A stretch of 64,000 nucleotides of DNA from Cryobacterium glaciale (lineage in GTDB: Bacteria; Actinomycetota; Actinomycetes; Actinomycetales; Microbacteriaceae): positions 1-64,000 of the forward strand of contig NZ_SOEY01000007.1 of the NCBI RefSeq assembly GCF_004402535.1, in the 5' to 3' direction. Both the position numbers and the translations under genes were made by a program. The notes below the pieces were generated by a model. That model had not been told where the DNA came from. It worked only from the letters and a program-made list of their open reading frames with translations, and did not search any database. Every line of letters starts with the position of its first letter. The first letter of the stretch is position 1. Shown here piece by piece: positions 34,955 to 44,080 of this stretch.

Positions 34955-37900
34955 GTGCGACTTCTCCCTGCGTCTCGCCTGCACGTCACCCCACCCACGG
35001 TCCCGTTGTTTGAGCCGACCCGATCGCGTGCTGATCGGCCGCTGCGTGCAGGCTGGCTCAGCCTGCTGACCATCGTGGCCGTACTCGCCGGGGTTCTGAC
35101 GGCACCGTTCGCCGCGCAGGCTGACACGGCTCCAGTGGATGCCGGCACTCCCGTGACCTTCGCGGCTGACGCGCTGCCCACGGCCCAGATCAATGGCGTC
35201 GTCTGGTCCCAGGTCATCGTGGGCAACACCGTCTACGCCGGCGGCGAGTTCACCAGGGCCAGGCCGGCCGGCTCGGCCGCGGGAGTCAACGAGGTTGTGC
35301 GCAACAACCTGCTCGCTTACAACCTGACAACCGGTGTGCTGGTCGCGAGCTTCAATCCTGACCTCAACGGTGCCGTTCGGTCGCTCGTGGCTTCCGCTGA
35401 CGGTACCCGGCTGTATGCCGGAGGCTTCTTCACCACCGTCGGCGGGGTGGCCCGATACCGCCTGGCCGCGTTCGACACCGCTAATGGGTCGCTTGTTTCC
35501 TCCTGGGCGCCAACCGTGAACGCCTCGGTGAAAGCACTGGCCATCTTCGCTGACACCGTCTACGTGGGCGGTGTGTTCACCTCGGCGAGCGGGGCTGCCC
35601 GCAATCAAATGGCCGCGTTCGCCGCCTCCAACGGTGCCATTCGCGACTGGACCGGCACCCCGGCCGGCGGGTCGGTCAACGCATTGGCGGTCTCGCCGGA
35701 CGGTGGGAAGGTCCTCATCGGTGGCTCGTTCACCTCCTATAACGGTAGCGACGCTCCCGGCTATGGAATGGCGGCGACGGACTCGGTCACCGGTGCGTCG
35801 CTGCCCTGGGCCGTGAACACTGTGGTTCGAAATGGTGGCATCAACGGGGGCATCACCAGCTTGAGCTCCTCGGCCGACGGTGCATTCGGCACCGGCTACG
35901 ACTATGGCAGCGGGGCGAACTTCGAGGGCACTTTCCGAGCCAACTGGAGCGATGGTTCGCTCATCTGGCTGGAAGACTGCCACGGAGACACCTACTCCGT
36001 CGTTCCGATCGCCGGCGCCGTCTACACGACGGGTCACCCGCACTACTGCGGCAATCTTGGCAACCTCGGCGGCCCGGTCGAGACCAGCCCACGTTCCTAC
36101 CACCGCACCCTGACGTTCTCGATGGCGGCCACGAGCACGCTCACCCCGAATGCGGTCGGCGGCTACGCCAGCTTCACGGGAAAGCCGAGCCCGAGTCTGT
36201 TGACGTTCTATCCGGAGATCAATTCCGGAAAGTTCACCGGCCAGGGCCAGGGGCCGTGGAACGTCGCGGCCAACAGCCAGTATCTGCTCTACGGCGGCGA
36301 GTTCACCAACGTCAACAACAAGGGCCAGCAAGGCCTGGTGCGCTTCGCGAACAAGGCGATCGCCCCCAATAAAGAAGGCCCGCGCGTGGCGAACGCGGCC
36401 TTCGCCGCATCCGCTTTCGTGCCCACCGTCGACTCGTTGTCGGCCGGCACCGCCCGCATCGGCTGGAAGGCAGCCTTCGACCGGGACAACGAACAGCTCA
36501 CTTACGAGGTGCTGCGCGATGGTGTCTCCGTGGGCACGGTGAAGGGCCTCTCGACCGACTTTTTTCGACCGGCCATGGGTTTCACCGACAGCGGACTGAC
36601 GCCGGGCCAGACCTATGCCTACCGCGTACGGGTGCAGGACTCCTTCGGCAATGTCAAAACCGGCAATCCCACCAGCGTGACCGTCTCCGGTTCCGGCGAG
36701 TACAACGCCTATGCCAGGACCGTACAGAGCGACTCACCCTCGTCGTACTGGCCGCTCGGCGAAGCCACCGGCACGACAGCCTATGACTGGGCTGCCGCAT
36801 CCAACGAAACCACCGGAACCGGAGTCACGCGAGACGTCGCCGGCGCGCTCGCCGGTGATTCGGGAACGGCCTCGCGATTCAGCGGCACTTCCGCCGGAAC
36901 CGCCGCCTCATCAGCCTTTGAAACCCCGCGGGGCGCCTTCACCGTCGAAGCCTGGGTGAAGACCACCACGACCCGTGGCGGAAAGATCATCGGACTGGGA
37001 AGCGCGGCGAGCGGTGCCTCCACGGCCTACGACCGCCAGATCTACATGGACAACGCCGGCCGCCTCTGGTTCGGTGTGAAGCCCGGAATTCTCCGCACCG
37101 TGAACACGACCGCGTCGTACAACAACGGCCAGTGGCACCATATCGTGGCGTCGGTCGGCGCTGCAGGCATGTCGCTGTATGTCGATGGTGCGCTCGTGGC
37201 CCAGCGCACCGACACGACGTCGGCGGCACCGATCCAGGGCTACTGGCGCATCGGGGGCGATAATCTCAGCGGGTGGACCAGCCGACCGGCGAGTGATTAC
37301 ATTGCCGCCGACATCGACGAGGTAGCCGTCTACAACACGGCACTCAGCCCCAGCGCCATCGCCCGGCACAATTCGGTCGGCCGATCCGGGCCCCCGGCCA
37401 ACGTGGCGCCGACGGCCTCGTTCAGCAGTGCGATCGCCAATCGTGACCTGAGCGTTGACGCCAGCGGATCCACCGATTCCGACGGCACCATCACGAGTTA
37501 TGCCTGGAACTTCGGCGATGACAGCACCGCGACCGGGGCCACCGCAACACACTCCTACGCGGCAGCCGGCAGCTACCCGGTCACCCTCACGGTCACCGAC
37601 AACTCGGGAGCCAGTACGGTCACAACCCGAACGGTCCAGGCTTCCGACCCGGCAGCCAACGTCGCGCCGACGGCAGCGTTCAGCTACCAGACCCCACCGC
37701 TCGCACTAACGACGGATGCCACCGCCTCCGCCGACAGCGACGGCACCGTCACCGGGTACAGCTGGGACTTCGGCGACGGGAGCACCGGCACCGGCGTGAC
37801 CGCCACCCACAACTACGCGACCGCCGGCAGCTACGACGTGACCCTCACGGTGACCGACAACTCCGCCGCGACCGGGCAGATCATGCAAACGGTCGTGGTT

Positions 37901-38542
37901 CCGGACGTGGATCCGAACACCCCGCTCGCTACCGACGCGTTCACCCGCACGGTGGCGACCGGGCTGGGCACCGCCGACACCGGGGGAGCCTGGACCACCA
38001 CCGGGACGGCATCGAACTATTCAGTGAGCGGCGGTGTCGGCCGACTCAAGGCCTCGGCCGGCGCCACCGTCAACGCCTATCTCTCCGGCGTCTCCCTGAT
38101 CGACACCGACATGCTCGCCACCACGACCCTTCAACAGGATGCGACCGGATCAGGTGCGTACACCTCGCTGATCGGTCGCCGGGTCGGCACCGACGACTAC
38201 CGGGTACGCATGAAGAATTTGTCGACCGGTGTGGTGCAGCTGCAGCTCATGCGCGGTGCCACGAGCCTGAAAGCGCAGAATATCGCCGGCCTGACCTATA
38301 CAACCGGCAGCGCGATGCAACTCCGCCTGCAGGTCACCGGGTCGGCACCGACCACCATTCGCGCCAAGATCTGGGCCCTCGGCACTCCGGAACCGGCGGC
38401 GTGGCAGACGACGGCGACGGACTCCACCGCCGCCCTGCAGACAGCCGGTGCCGTCGGCCTGGCGTTCTATCTGGGGTCGACCGCCACTGTGACACCCGTC
38501 ACCGCCACCTTTGACGATCTGATCGTGAAGCGAGCCAATTGA
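34955..38542 (+). CDS. giant secreted beta-propeller/LamG/PKD protein
   Basis: A 1195-residue exported protein. A signal peptide ends near residue 52 (PFAAQA). Residues about 65-475 are a propeller-like domain with the same repeats as the protein at 30835 (both share ADALPTAQINGVVWSQVIVG). Then come an FN3 domain (about 480-580), a LamG/concanavalin-like domain (about 585-810, with YWPLGEATGTTAYDW and NNGQWHHIVASVG), two PKD domains (about 815-900 and 902-985, each with WNFGD or WDFGDGS cores) and a C-terminal jelly-roll-like domain. No sortase motif or terminal anchor. GTG start with AAGGAA upstream. Likely carbohydrate-binding matrix protein; followed by two glycosyltransferases. Confidence 0.88.
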   Translation: MRLLPASRLHVTPPTVPLFEPTRSRADRPLRAGWLSLLTIVAVLAGVLTAPFAAQADTAPVDAGTPVTFAADALPTAQINGVVWSQVIVGNTVYAGGEFTRARPAGSAAGVNEVVRNNLLAYNLTTGVLVASFNPDLNGAVRSLVASADGTRLYAGGFFTTVGGVARYRLAAFDTANGSLVSSWAPTVNASVKALAIFADTVYVGGVFTSASGAARNQMAAFAASNGAIRDWTGTPAGGSVNALAVSPDGGKVLIGGSFTSYNGSDAPGYGMAATDSVTGASLPWAVNTVVRNGGINGGITSLSSSADGAFGTGYDYGSGANFEGTFRANWSDGSLIWLEDCHGDTYSVVPIAGAVYTTGHPHYCGNLGNLGGPVETSPRSYHRTLTFSMAATSTLTPNAVGGYASFTGKPSPSLLTFYPEINSGKFTGQGQGPWNVAANSQYLLYGGEFTNVNNKGQQGLVRFANKAIAPNKEGPRVANAAFAASAFVPTVDSLSAGTARIGWKAAFDRDNEQLTYEVLRDGVSVGTVKGLSTDFFRPAMGFTDSGLTPGQTYAYRVRVQDSFGNVKTGNPTSVTVSGSGEYNAYARTVQSDSPSSYWPLGEATGTTAYDWAAASNETTGTGVTRDVAGALAGDSGTASRFSGTSAGTAASSAFETPRGAFTVEAWVKTTTTRGGKIIGLGSAASGASTAYDRQIYMDNAGRLWFGVKPGILRTVNTTASYNNGQWHHIVASVGAAGMSLYVDGALVAQRTDTTSAAPIQGYWRIGGDNLSGWTSRPASDYIAADIDEVAVYNTALSPSAIARHNSVGRSGPPANVAPTASFSSAIANRDLSVDASGSTDSDGTITSYAWNFGDDSTATGATATHSYAAAGSYPVTLTVTDNSGASTVTTRTVQASDPAANVAPTAAFSYQTPPLALTTDATASADSDGTVTGYSWDFGDGSTGTGVTATHNYATAGSYDVTLTVTDNSAATGQIMQTVVVPDVDPNTPLATDAFTRTVATGLGTADTGGAWTTTGTASNYSVSGGVGRLKASAGATVNAYLSGVSLIDTDMLATTTLQQDATGSGAYTSLIGRRVGTDDYRVRMKNLSTGVVQLQLMRGATSLKAQNIAGLTYTTGSAMQLRLQVTGSAPTTIRAKIWALGTPEPAAWQTTATDSTAALQTAGAVGLAFYLGSTATVTPVTATFDDLIVKRAN

Positions 38543-38616
38543 TCCTGGCCTCAGCCACGAGCCGATCCCTTCCTTCCCGCACCTGCACCGTCCGCACCGC
38601 TACAGAGGGGCTGGTC

Positions 38617-39585
38617 ATGTCCAACCGAGCCACAAGTGACCCGCGCGTTGTGATTGCCGTGCTGACCTTTCGTCGCCCGGCCGACCTCGAGGAGCTCCTG
38701 CCCGAGCTGCTCGACCAGGCTGGCATGGTGCACGCGCCGGTCGAGATCGTCGTCGTCGATAATGATCCCGACGCCGGAGCGCGTGCCCTGGTGACCGAAA
38801 CCAGCTGGTCGGAGGCGGGGCAACCGGCGTCCAGCCGACAGACCCCCGTGCGCTACGTGCACGAACCGACCCCGGGCATCGCTTCGGCGCGAAACCGTGC
38901 CCTGCAAGAAGGCCAGGGCGCCGACCTGCTCATCTTCATCGACGACGACGAACGGCCCAGCAATCACTGGCTGGTGCAACTGCTCGACACCTACTCCACG
39001 TACCGACCCGCGGCCGTCGTCGGGCCGGTGCTCTCGCAATACGACATCGAACCCGAGCAGTGGATTCGGGCCGGCGGCTTCTTCGAGCGCCGCCGGTTCA
39101 CCACCGGGACGCCCGTGTCCCTCGCCGCCACGAACAATCTGCTGCTCGACCTCGCCCAGGTTCGCCGCCTAGAACTCAGCTTTGACGAACGATTCGGGCT
39201 CTCCGGCGGGTCGGACTCGCTGTTCACCCGGCAGCTGCACCAGCGCGGCGGGCAGATGATCTGGTGCGATGAAGCCATCGTCATCGATATTGTGCCGGCG
39301 GACCGCCTCACCAGAGAATGGGTGCTGCAACGGGCGTTTCGCATGGGTAACACCTGGAGCCGGATCAACCTCGACGAGACCGAGAACGGCAAACGCGTTC
39401 TGGTGCGCATGAACCTGCAGGCGCGCGGCGCCGCACGGGTCTGCGGCGGGATCATGCGCTACCTCGCCGGATCGCTCGTCGGGCAGGTGCCGTTGCGTGC
39501 CCGCGGCCTGCGCACCGCAGCCCGCGGCGCTGGGATGCTGGCCGGTTCGGTGGGCTCGGTGTACCACGAGTACAAGCGTGGATAG
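38617..39585 (+). CDS. family 2 glycosyltransferase
   Basis: A 322-residue GT2 enzyme: VVIAVLTFRRPADLEELL at the start, VEIVVVDNDPDAG, GIASARNRAL, then the DXD motif LLIFIDDDERPS near residue 112 and the acceptor region ERFGLSGGSDSLFTRQL near 190. AGAGGGG lies 6 bases before ATG 38617. It follows the giant secreted protein gene by 74 bp and overlaps the next glycosyltransferase gene by 8 bp. Confidence 0.9.
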   Translation: MSNRATSDPRVVIAVLTFRRPADLEELLPELLDQAGMVHAPVEIVVVDNDPDAGARALVTETSWSEAGQPASSRQTPVRYVHEPTPGIASARNRALQEGQGADLLIFIDDDERPSNHWLVQLLDTYSTYRPAAVVGPVLSQYDIEPEQWIRAGGFFERRRFTTGTPVSLAATNNLLLDLAQVRRLELSFDERFGLSGGSDSLFTRQLHQRGGQMIWCDEAIVIDIVPADRLTREWVLQRAFRMGNTWSRINLDETENGKRVLVRMNLQARGAARVCGGIMRYLAGSLVGQVPLRARGLRTAARGAGMLAGSVGSVYHEYKRG

Positions 39586-40657
39586 CAGGCGCATTCCCAC
39601 CGATCGGGCGCGGCTCTACCGCACGCTGCGCAGCGCCCACCTCGAACGAGCGCATGAGCTGCCGCCGGCGGCCATTCTGTTCCGTATTAAGAGGTATGAC
39701 TTTCACGAAGAGCTCACCAGGGGGCTCGTCGTCGTGCAGGCTCACCCGGTGCGCGCTGCGTGGTTGTTGGCCCGTTCCCCGGTCACGACCCTCGAAATAG
39801 GCGAACCACTCATGCTCTCCAGCGTGTGGGCCAGCGCGCTGGCGATCGGCGCACTTCGATTGCGGACGCTGCTCGGTGGTCGCCGATCGACCATAGTGAG
39901 CTACGCCCTGGAGAACGCCGACCCGTTCGAACGCCCACTCCGTGCACGCCCGCGACTACGCCGCGGCATCAACGGTGTGGCGGCCCGTTTCGTCTGGCAG
40001 CAGACCGACCGTGTCGTCTTCGGAACGGATGCTGCCCGTGTCACCTACCGTAAGGCCCTGCCCGAACCCGCCCGGGATTTCGTCTCAGCCGTTATCCCGG
40101 CGCTGCCGGCACCGTGCCCCTGCACCGCTCCTGAAGGCTTGGATGCGCACCGGGTGGTCTTTCTTGGGGCGTTCGTGCCGCGCAAGGGGCTGCCGAACAT
40201 TTTGGCGGCCTGGCCGCTGGTGACCGCAGTGCTGCCCCAGGCCCGGCTCACCCTCATCGGCAAGGGTGCGCTGGAGAACCAAGCGCGGCAGGCCGCAGCC
40301 CTGGACCCGACCATCGACCTGGTTGTCGACCCGCCGCGCAGTGAAATTCACCGGCAGCTACGACGCGCCCGTGTGCTGGCCCTGCCCAGCCAGCCGACCC
40401 CCACGTGGCGCGAACAGGTCGGATTGCCGATCGTCGAGGGCCTCGCGCACGGCTGCGCGATTGTGACCACGACCGAAACCGGACTTGCGACCTGGCTCGA
40501 GGAGCACGGTCACGACCTGGTTCTTCCTGGCTGCACTGAGCAGCAGCTAGCGGATGCCGTGGTACACGCTCTGCAGGCCCCCCGCCCTCCGGCCGACGAT
40601 CTGCCGCCCATCGACGGGCGGCTCGCCGCCGACGCCTGGCTGTTCGCTGGCGCCTGA
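39578..40657 (+). CDS. family 4 glycosyltransferase
   Basis: A 359-residue GT-B protein. The donor-binding half is clear: VVFLGAFVPRKGLPNILAAW near residue 190, LTLIGKGALE near 222, VLALPSQPTPTWREQVGLP and IVEGLAHGCAIVTT near 285, carrying the conserved Glu. The N-terminal half is Arg-rich and poorly conserved. GTG 39578 overlaps the upstream stop by 8 bp; an in-frame ATG at 39497 would overlap it deeply and is less likely. Last gene of the rightward unit. Confidence 0.82.
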   Translation: MDSRRIPTDRARLYRTLRSAHLERAHELPPAAILFRIKRYDFHEELTRGLVVVQAHPVRAAWLLARSPVTTLEIGEPLMLSSVWASALAIGALRLRTLLGGRRSTIVSYALENADPFERPLRARPRLRRGINGVAARFVWQQTDRVVFGTDAARVTYRKALPEPARDFVSAVIPALPAPCPCTAPEGLDAHRVVFLGAFVPRKGLPNILAAWPLVTAVLPQARLTLIGKGALENQARQAAALDPTIDLVVDPPRSEIHRQLRRARVLALPSQPTPTWREQVGLPIVEGLAHGCAIVTTTETGLATWLEEHGHDLVLPGCTEQQLADAVVHALQAPRPPADDLPPIDGRLAADAWLFAGA

Positions 40658-40714
40658 GCTCGGTAGGTCCCAACGACGACCGCCCAACGCTGACGAGTGC
40701 CGCACCGTGCGCGG

Positions 40715-41713
40715 TCAGCGCGATCGAACGGCCTGCACGGCTCGGCCATACGCTTCGACGTGGTCGGAGGCGCCGACAGCCCACCGGCGGTCAGTGAGAT
40801 CGGGGGTGAGCCTGCTGCGCGGCCGCCGGGTCTGCGCGAGTGCGTCGGCCAAAATCTGGGCCGAAAGTGGCCCGTCATAGGTGAGTACCCAATCGCGACC
40901 GACCTCGTCGGCTAGGGCCGTCGTTACCGCGTTCGCCGGCACCAATACCGGACGGTCAAGCGAGAGGGCCAGGAGGGCTGCGCCCGAATTGTGCATCTCG
41001 GAATACGGCAACACAACCAGTTCGGCATCGCTGATGGCGTCGGCCAGCTCGGCATCGCTCGCGTGGCGCAGTACGAATTCGATGCGGCGGTCACCGGCCG
41101 CCGCACGTTGCAGCCGTTGAGCAAGCTCGCTCGATTGGGGAGCCCCCACGATGCGCAGCGACGATGCGGTACCGTCGTTGAACTCGCGGTAAGAATCGAC
41201 GAGGCCGTCGACCCCCTTATAGGCACGGATGAGCCCGAAGTACAGCAGTCGGCCCGGCACTAGCGCCCCGGACGTGTGATTCGAGTACCAGTCCCGGTAA
41301 TCGCCGTGCGGGATGGTGCGCTCGAGCGCGCCCGGTGGCACCGGGGTGAACGGGTTGAGCCGAATCCACAGTGTGGTGCGTTGATCGAACGCTTGCAGCA
41401 ACCGTTGATCACGCCGCGGCGCGGCTTCGTGGCTGCGCACGTTGTGCAGCGTACGCACCACCGCGGTGCGCCGCCGCCGCAGCCGCGCCAGGAGCAGGCG
41501 GAACAGCATCCGTCTGGCGAGCGCCCGCCCTGGTGTGCGCCCCTGCAACAGAATCTCGGGCCAGTGCACGTGGAACACGTCGTACCGGCTGGTGAGCGCT
41601 CGGCGCCAGGTGAAGCCGAACACCTCGACGTTCGGGGTGAGCGACCGGCTCAACTGCAGCAGGTAAGGATTCGTCGTGGCACGACCCTCCGGAAACGACT
41701 GGAGGACCCGCAC
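40715..41713 (-). CDS. family 4-like glycosyltransferase
   Basis: A 332-residue GT-B enzyme: MRVLQSFPEGRATTNPYLLQL, DVFHVHWPEILLQG near residue 45 and TLHNVRSHE near 88. The donor half shows LLYFGLIRAYKGVDGLVDSY near 160 and LVVLPYSEMHNSGAALLALS near 240. The HWPE and LHN motifs resemble mannosyl/glucuronosyltransferases of exopolysaccharide loci. GTG start at 41713 shares one base with the stop of the upstream kinase gene. Last gene of the leftward wzz-kinase unit. Confidence 0.85.
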   Translation of the reverse strand: MRVLQSFPEGRATTNPYLLQLSRSLTPNVEVFGFTWRRALTSRYDVFHVHWPEILLQGRTPGRALARRMLFRLLLARLRRRRTAVVRTLHNVRSHEAAPRRDQRLLQAFDQRTTLWIRLNPFTPVPPGALERTIPHGDYRDWYSNHTSGALVPGRLLYFGLIRAYKGVDGLVDSYREFNDGTASSLRIVGAPQSSELAQRLQRAAAGDRRIEFVLRHASDAELADAISDAELVVLPYSEMHNSGAALLALSLDRPVLVPANAVTTALADEVGRDWVLTYDGPLSAQILADALAQTRRPRSRLTPDLTDRRWAVGASDHVEAYGRAVQAVRSR

Positions 41714-43179
41714 TACGACGACCGCGTCGATTCCGGCGAGCGGGAACTGCGGCGACCGGTCTCATCAAAGGTGGTGCGCGGCGCCCGGGTTGCCGTGACC
41801 CGGTTGGTCGTTCCCGGTGTGAGCGGGGCGGCACCGGTCACCGGAGCGAGCGGTCCGTAATACACCTCGGCTCGGCGTTCCCGCACCTGGTTGAGCACGA
41901 TGCCCAGGATGCGGGCGTTGACCGCTTCGAGCGACTCCAGGGTGGTGGTCAGTTGTTGACGGGTGGTCGACTTGTAGCGGGCGACGACGATAGCACCGTC
42001 GGTGAGGTGCGACAGTCCGAGGGCATCGGTAGCCGGCAACAGCGGCGGGGAATCAACGACGATGAAGTCGTAGTCCTGCAGCAGGCGCTGCATGAGGGTC
42101 TTCATCGCGTCCGAACCGAGCAGCTGCCCGGGGTTGGGCGGCACGGCACCGGACGGCAGCACGTCGAGCCCGTCCGACCAGCGCACAATAGCATCGTCGG
42201 GATCGACGTCTCCGAGCAGCACGGTGGTGAGACCCACGTCGCCTTCGAGGTCGCACAGCTCGGCGATCGATGGGCGCCGCAGGTCGGCATCGATCAGGAG
42301 TACTCGGGAGGACCGTTCCGCCATGGCGAGGGCGAGGTTGATCGCGGTCGTCGATTTACCGTCGCGGGTGACCGCCGACGTGACCACGGCGCTGCGCGGA
42401 GGGCTGTCAACGTCGATGAATTCCAGGTTGGCCCGCACTCGGCGATACGACTCGGCCATCGCGCTGTGCGGCATGACCCGCATGACCAGGCCGGCCGGAT
42501 CGGTGCGCTTCTTACGACCGACCTTGCCGAGCAGGGGATCAGAGGACACGCGATCGAGATCCTTCTCCGTGCTCACCCGAGTGTCGAACACCTCGCGGGC
42601 GAGAGCGTAGAGCACGCCGAGAGCGAGCCCCAGCAACAACCCGGTGAGAACGATGAGCTGCGTGTTGGGTGCAAACGGGCTGCCGGGGAGCTGCGCGGGA
42701 GACACCGTCTTGACGGTGATTGACGGCAGGTTGTCCGGCCCCTTGGGCGCCAGGTTTTCCACCGCCGTCGCGAGCGAATCGGAGACGGCGTCAGCGAGGT
42801 CGACGGCCTGCGCCGCCGATCGACTGGTGACGGTGATGTTGATGAACACCGTGTTGAGGGGGGTGACCGCGGACACGCGGGACGCGAGGGCCTGGGTGGA
42901 GATGTCCAATCCGAGCTGGTTGATCACCGGGCCCAGCACCGTCGGCGTCGTGGCGAGTTGGGCATAAGACTCCACCAGGTTCTGCGTGAACGTCGATGTT
43001 TGCAGAAGCTCACTGGTGGTTTCACCCCGGTCGCTCGTGACGAAGACGCTGTTCGTGGCCTGGTATTGAGCGGGGAGGCTGGCCGCGTAGCCCCACGCTA
43101 CAGCGCCGCCGAGGAGGCCCACGATGATGATGAGCAGCCACCGTCTTGTGATGGTCCTCAGGTAGTCGATTGGTTCCAC
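41713..43179 (-). CDS. polysaccharide chain-length regulator fused to a BY-kinase (Wzz-CpsD type)
   Basis: A 488-residue inner-membrane protein. A Wzz domain has transmembrane helices near 15-35 and 175-195 around an extracytoplasmic loop. The cytoplasmic tyrosine kinase domain has VVTSAVTRDGKSTTAINLAL (Walker A, DGKSTT, near 270), LLIDADLRRPS (Walker A') and FIVVDSPPLLPATDAL (Walker B). The protein should set polymer length by cycles of autophosphorylation. Oddly, the C-terminal tail is Arg/Ser/Thr-rich without the usual Tyr cluster; the last tyrosines are the EVYYGP pair about 45 residues from the end. Confidence 0.9.
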   Translation of the reverse strand: MEPIDYLRTITRRWLLIIIVGLLGGAVAWGYAASLPAQYQATNSVFVTSDRGETTSELLQTSTFTQNLVESYAQLATTPTVLGPVINQLGLDISTQALASRVSAVTPLNTVFINITVTSRSAAQAVDLADAVSDSLATAVENLAPKGPDNLPSITVKTVSPAQLPGSPFAPNTQLIVLTGLLLGLALGVLYALAREVFDTRVSTEKDLDRVSSDPLLGKVGRKKRTDPAGLVMRVMPHSAMAESYRRVRANLEFIDVDSPPRSAVVTSAVTRDGKSTTAINLALAMAERSSRVLLIDADLRRPSIAELCDLEGDVGLTTVLLGDVDPDDAIVRWSDGLDVLPSGAVPPNPGQLLGSDAMKTLMQRLLQDYDFIVVDSPPLLPATDALGLSHLTDGAIVVARYKSTTRQQLTTTLESLEAVNARILGIVLNQVRERRAEVYYGPLAPVTGAAPLTPGTTNRVTATRAPRTTFDETGRRSSRSPESTRSS

Positions 43180-43254
43180 AGCATTCTCCGTCCGGTTGCG
43201 CCTACACTACAATCAAGCTGACCAAAACTCACCTCGGAACCCAAGAGGGAGTAT

Positions 43255-43266
43255 CCCCAGAAGGGG
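43255..43266. promoter_or_regulatory. CCCC-AGAA-GGGG site upstream of the Wzz-kinase gene
   Basis: A CCCC-N4-GGGG palindrome 76 bp upstream of the wzz-kinase start, in the 127-bp space after the CDP-alcohol transferase gene. It marks a likely internal promoter dividing the leftward gene string. Promoter boxes are not clear. Confidence 0.42.
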
Positions 43267-43306
43267 TCACACGGCAGGCTCAGGATAGCGACGAGCGGAT
43301 GCCCGA

Positions 43307-44080
43307 TCAGGGTCGGGCGACTTCGACACGACCCAGCGCGGTCATGTCCCGAAACCATTTGCCCAGTGCCAGCGCGAGATAGGCCGCATTGGCGACGAAG
43401 AGCAGGCCGTACAGGCCGAGAAAGGCCAGTGGAGCGCCGAGCAGTACGAAGGCCAGGCAGAGGACCCCGTAGTCGGTGGGCACGCCGAGAAGGGACCGCA
43501 ATACGGTGCGGGGAGCGGTGGAGAGCGGAGCGGCCTCCGCGTGTTTGGCCTTGAGCAGGTCGTTGAGAATCATGGCAAAGAAGGACACGGCGGCCACGGC
43601 AGTGAACCCGATCGGCACGAGCAACCAGGCCGAACTCGTGAGCGGAAAATGCGTGAACATGGTGATGAGCACCGCGAGGTGCAGGGTCGAGATCTTGATC
43701 GAGTCAACGACATGGTCGAGCCATTCACCCGAGGGTGAGCCGCCGCCGCGCAGTCGAGCGACCTGGCCGTCGGCCGAGTCGAAGGCATATCCAGTGGCGA
43801 GGAGCAGCCACACGACGATCCCGAGCCACCAGCTCGGCTCTCCGATAGCGAGCAGGCCGATGGCGCAGAAGGTGAAGCCGGCGCTGATCGCGGTGACGTT
43901 GTTGGGGGTGAGGCCCAAACGATAGGCACCCGCCGCGAGGTAACGACCGACCCGGCGATTGACGTAGACCGAATAGGGCGGAGCCCCGCGGGCCGCCGTC
44001 TTCTGTGCTGACGACAACCGGCGCACGGTGTCGAAGTATGTTTCGGTCGAACGGATTGCCTGGGCCGAAGTGCTGGTCAT
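43307..44080 (-). CDS. CDP-alcohol phosphatidyltransferase
   Basis: A 257-residue membrane enzyme with about six helices. The full catalytic signature D-x2-DG-x2-AR-x8-G-x3-D-x3-D is present as FDSADGQVARL, then GEWLDHVVD. It transfers a phospho-alcohol from a CDP-alcohol to an acceptor. In a glycan operon the acceptor may be a lipid anchor or the polymer itself; this is inference. It overlaps the upstream GT gene by 4 bp (ATGA). The cytidylyltransferase at 30069 could supply its CDP substrate. Confidence 0.88.
   Translation of the reverse strand: MTSTSAQAIRSTETYFDTVRRLSSAQKTAARGAPPYSVYVNRRVGRYLAAGAYRLGLTPNNVTAISAGFTFCAIGLLAIGEPSWWLGIVVWLLLATGYAFDSADGQVARLRGGGSPSGEWLDHVVDSIKISTLHLAVLITMFTHFPLTSSAWLLVPIGFTAVAAVSFFAMILNDLLKAKHAEAAPLSTAPRTVLRSLLGVPTDYGVLCLAFVLLGAPLAFLGLYGLLFVANAAYLALALGKWFRDMTALGRVEVARP

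Noticed and set aside
34913..36331. 472-codon frame opposite the giant propeller gene
   Set aside because: Antisense of repeat-rich coding sequence; no family match, and the plus-strand protein has a signal peptide and clear domains.
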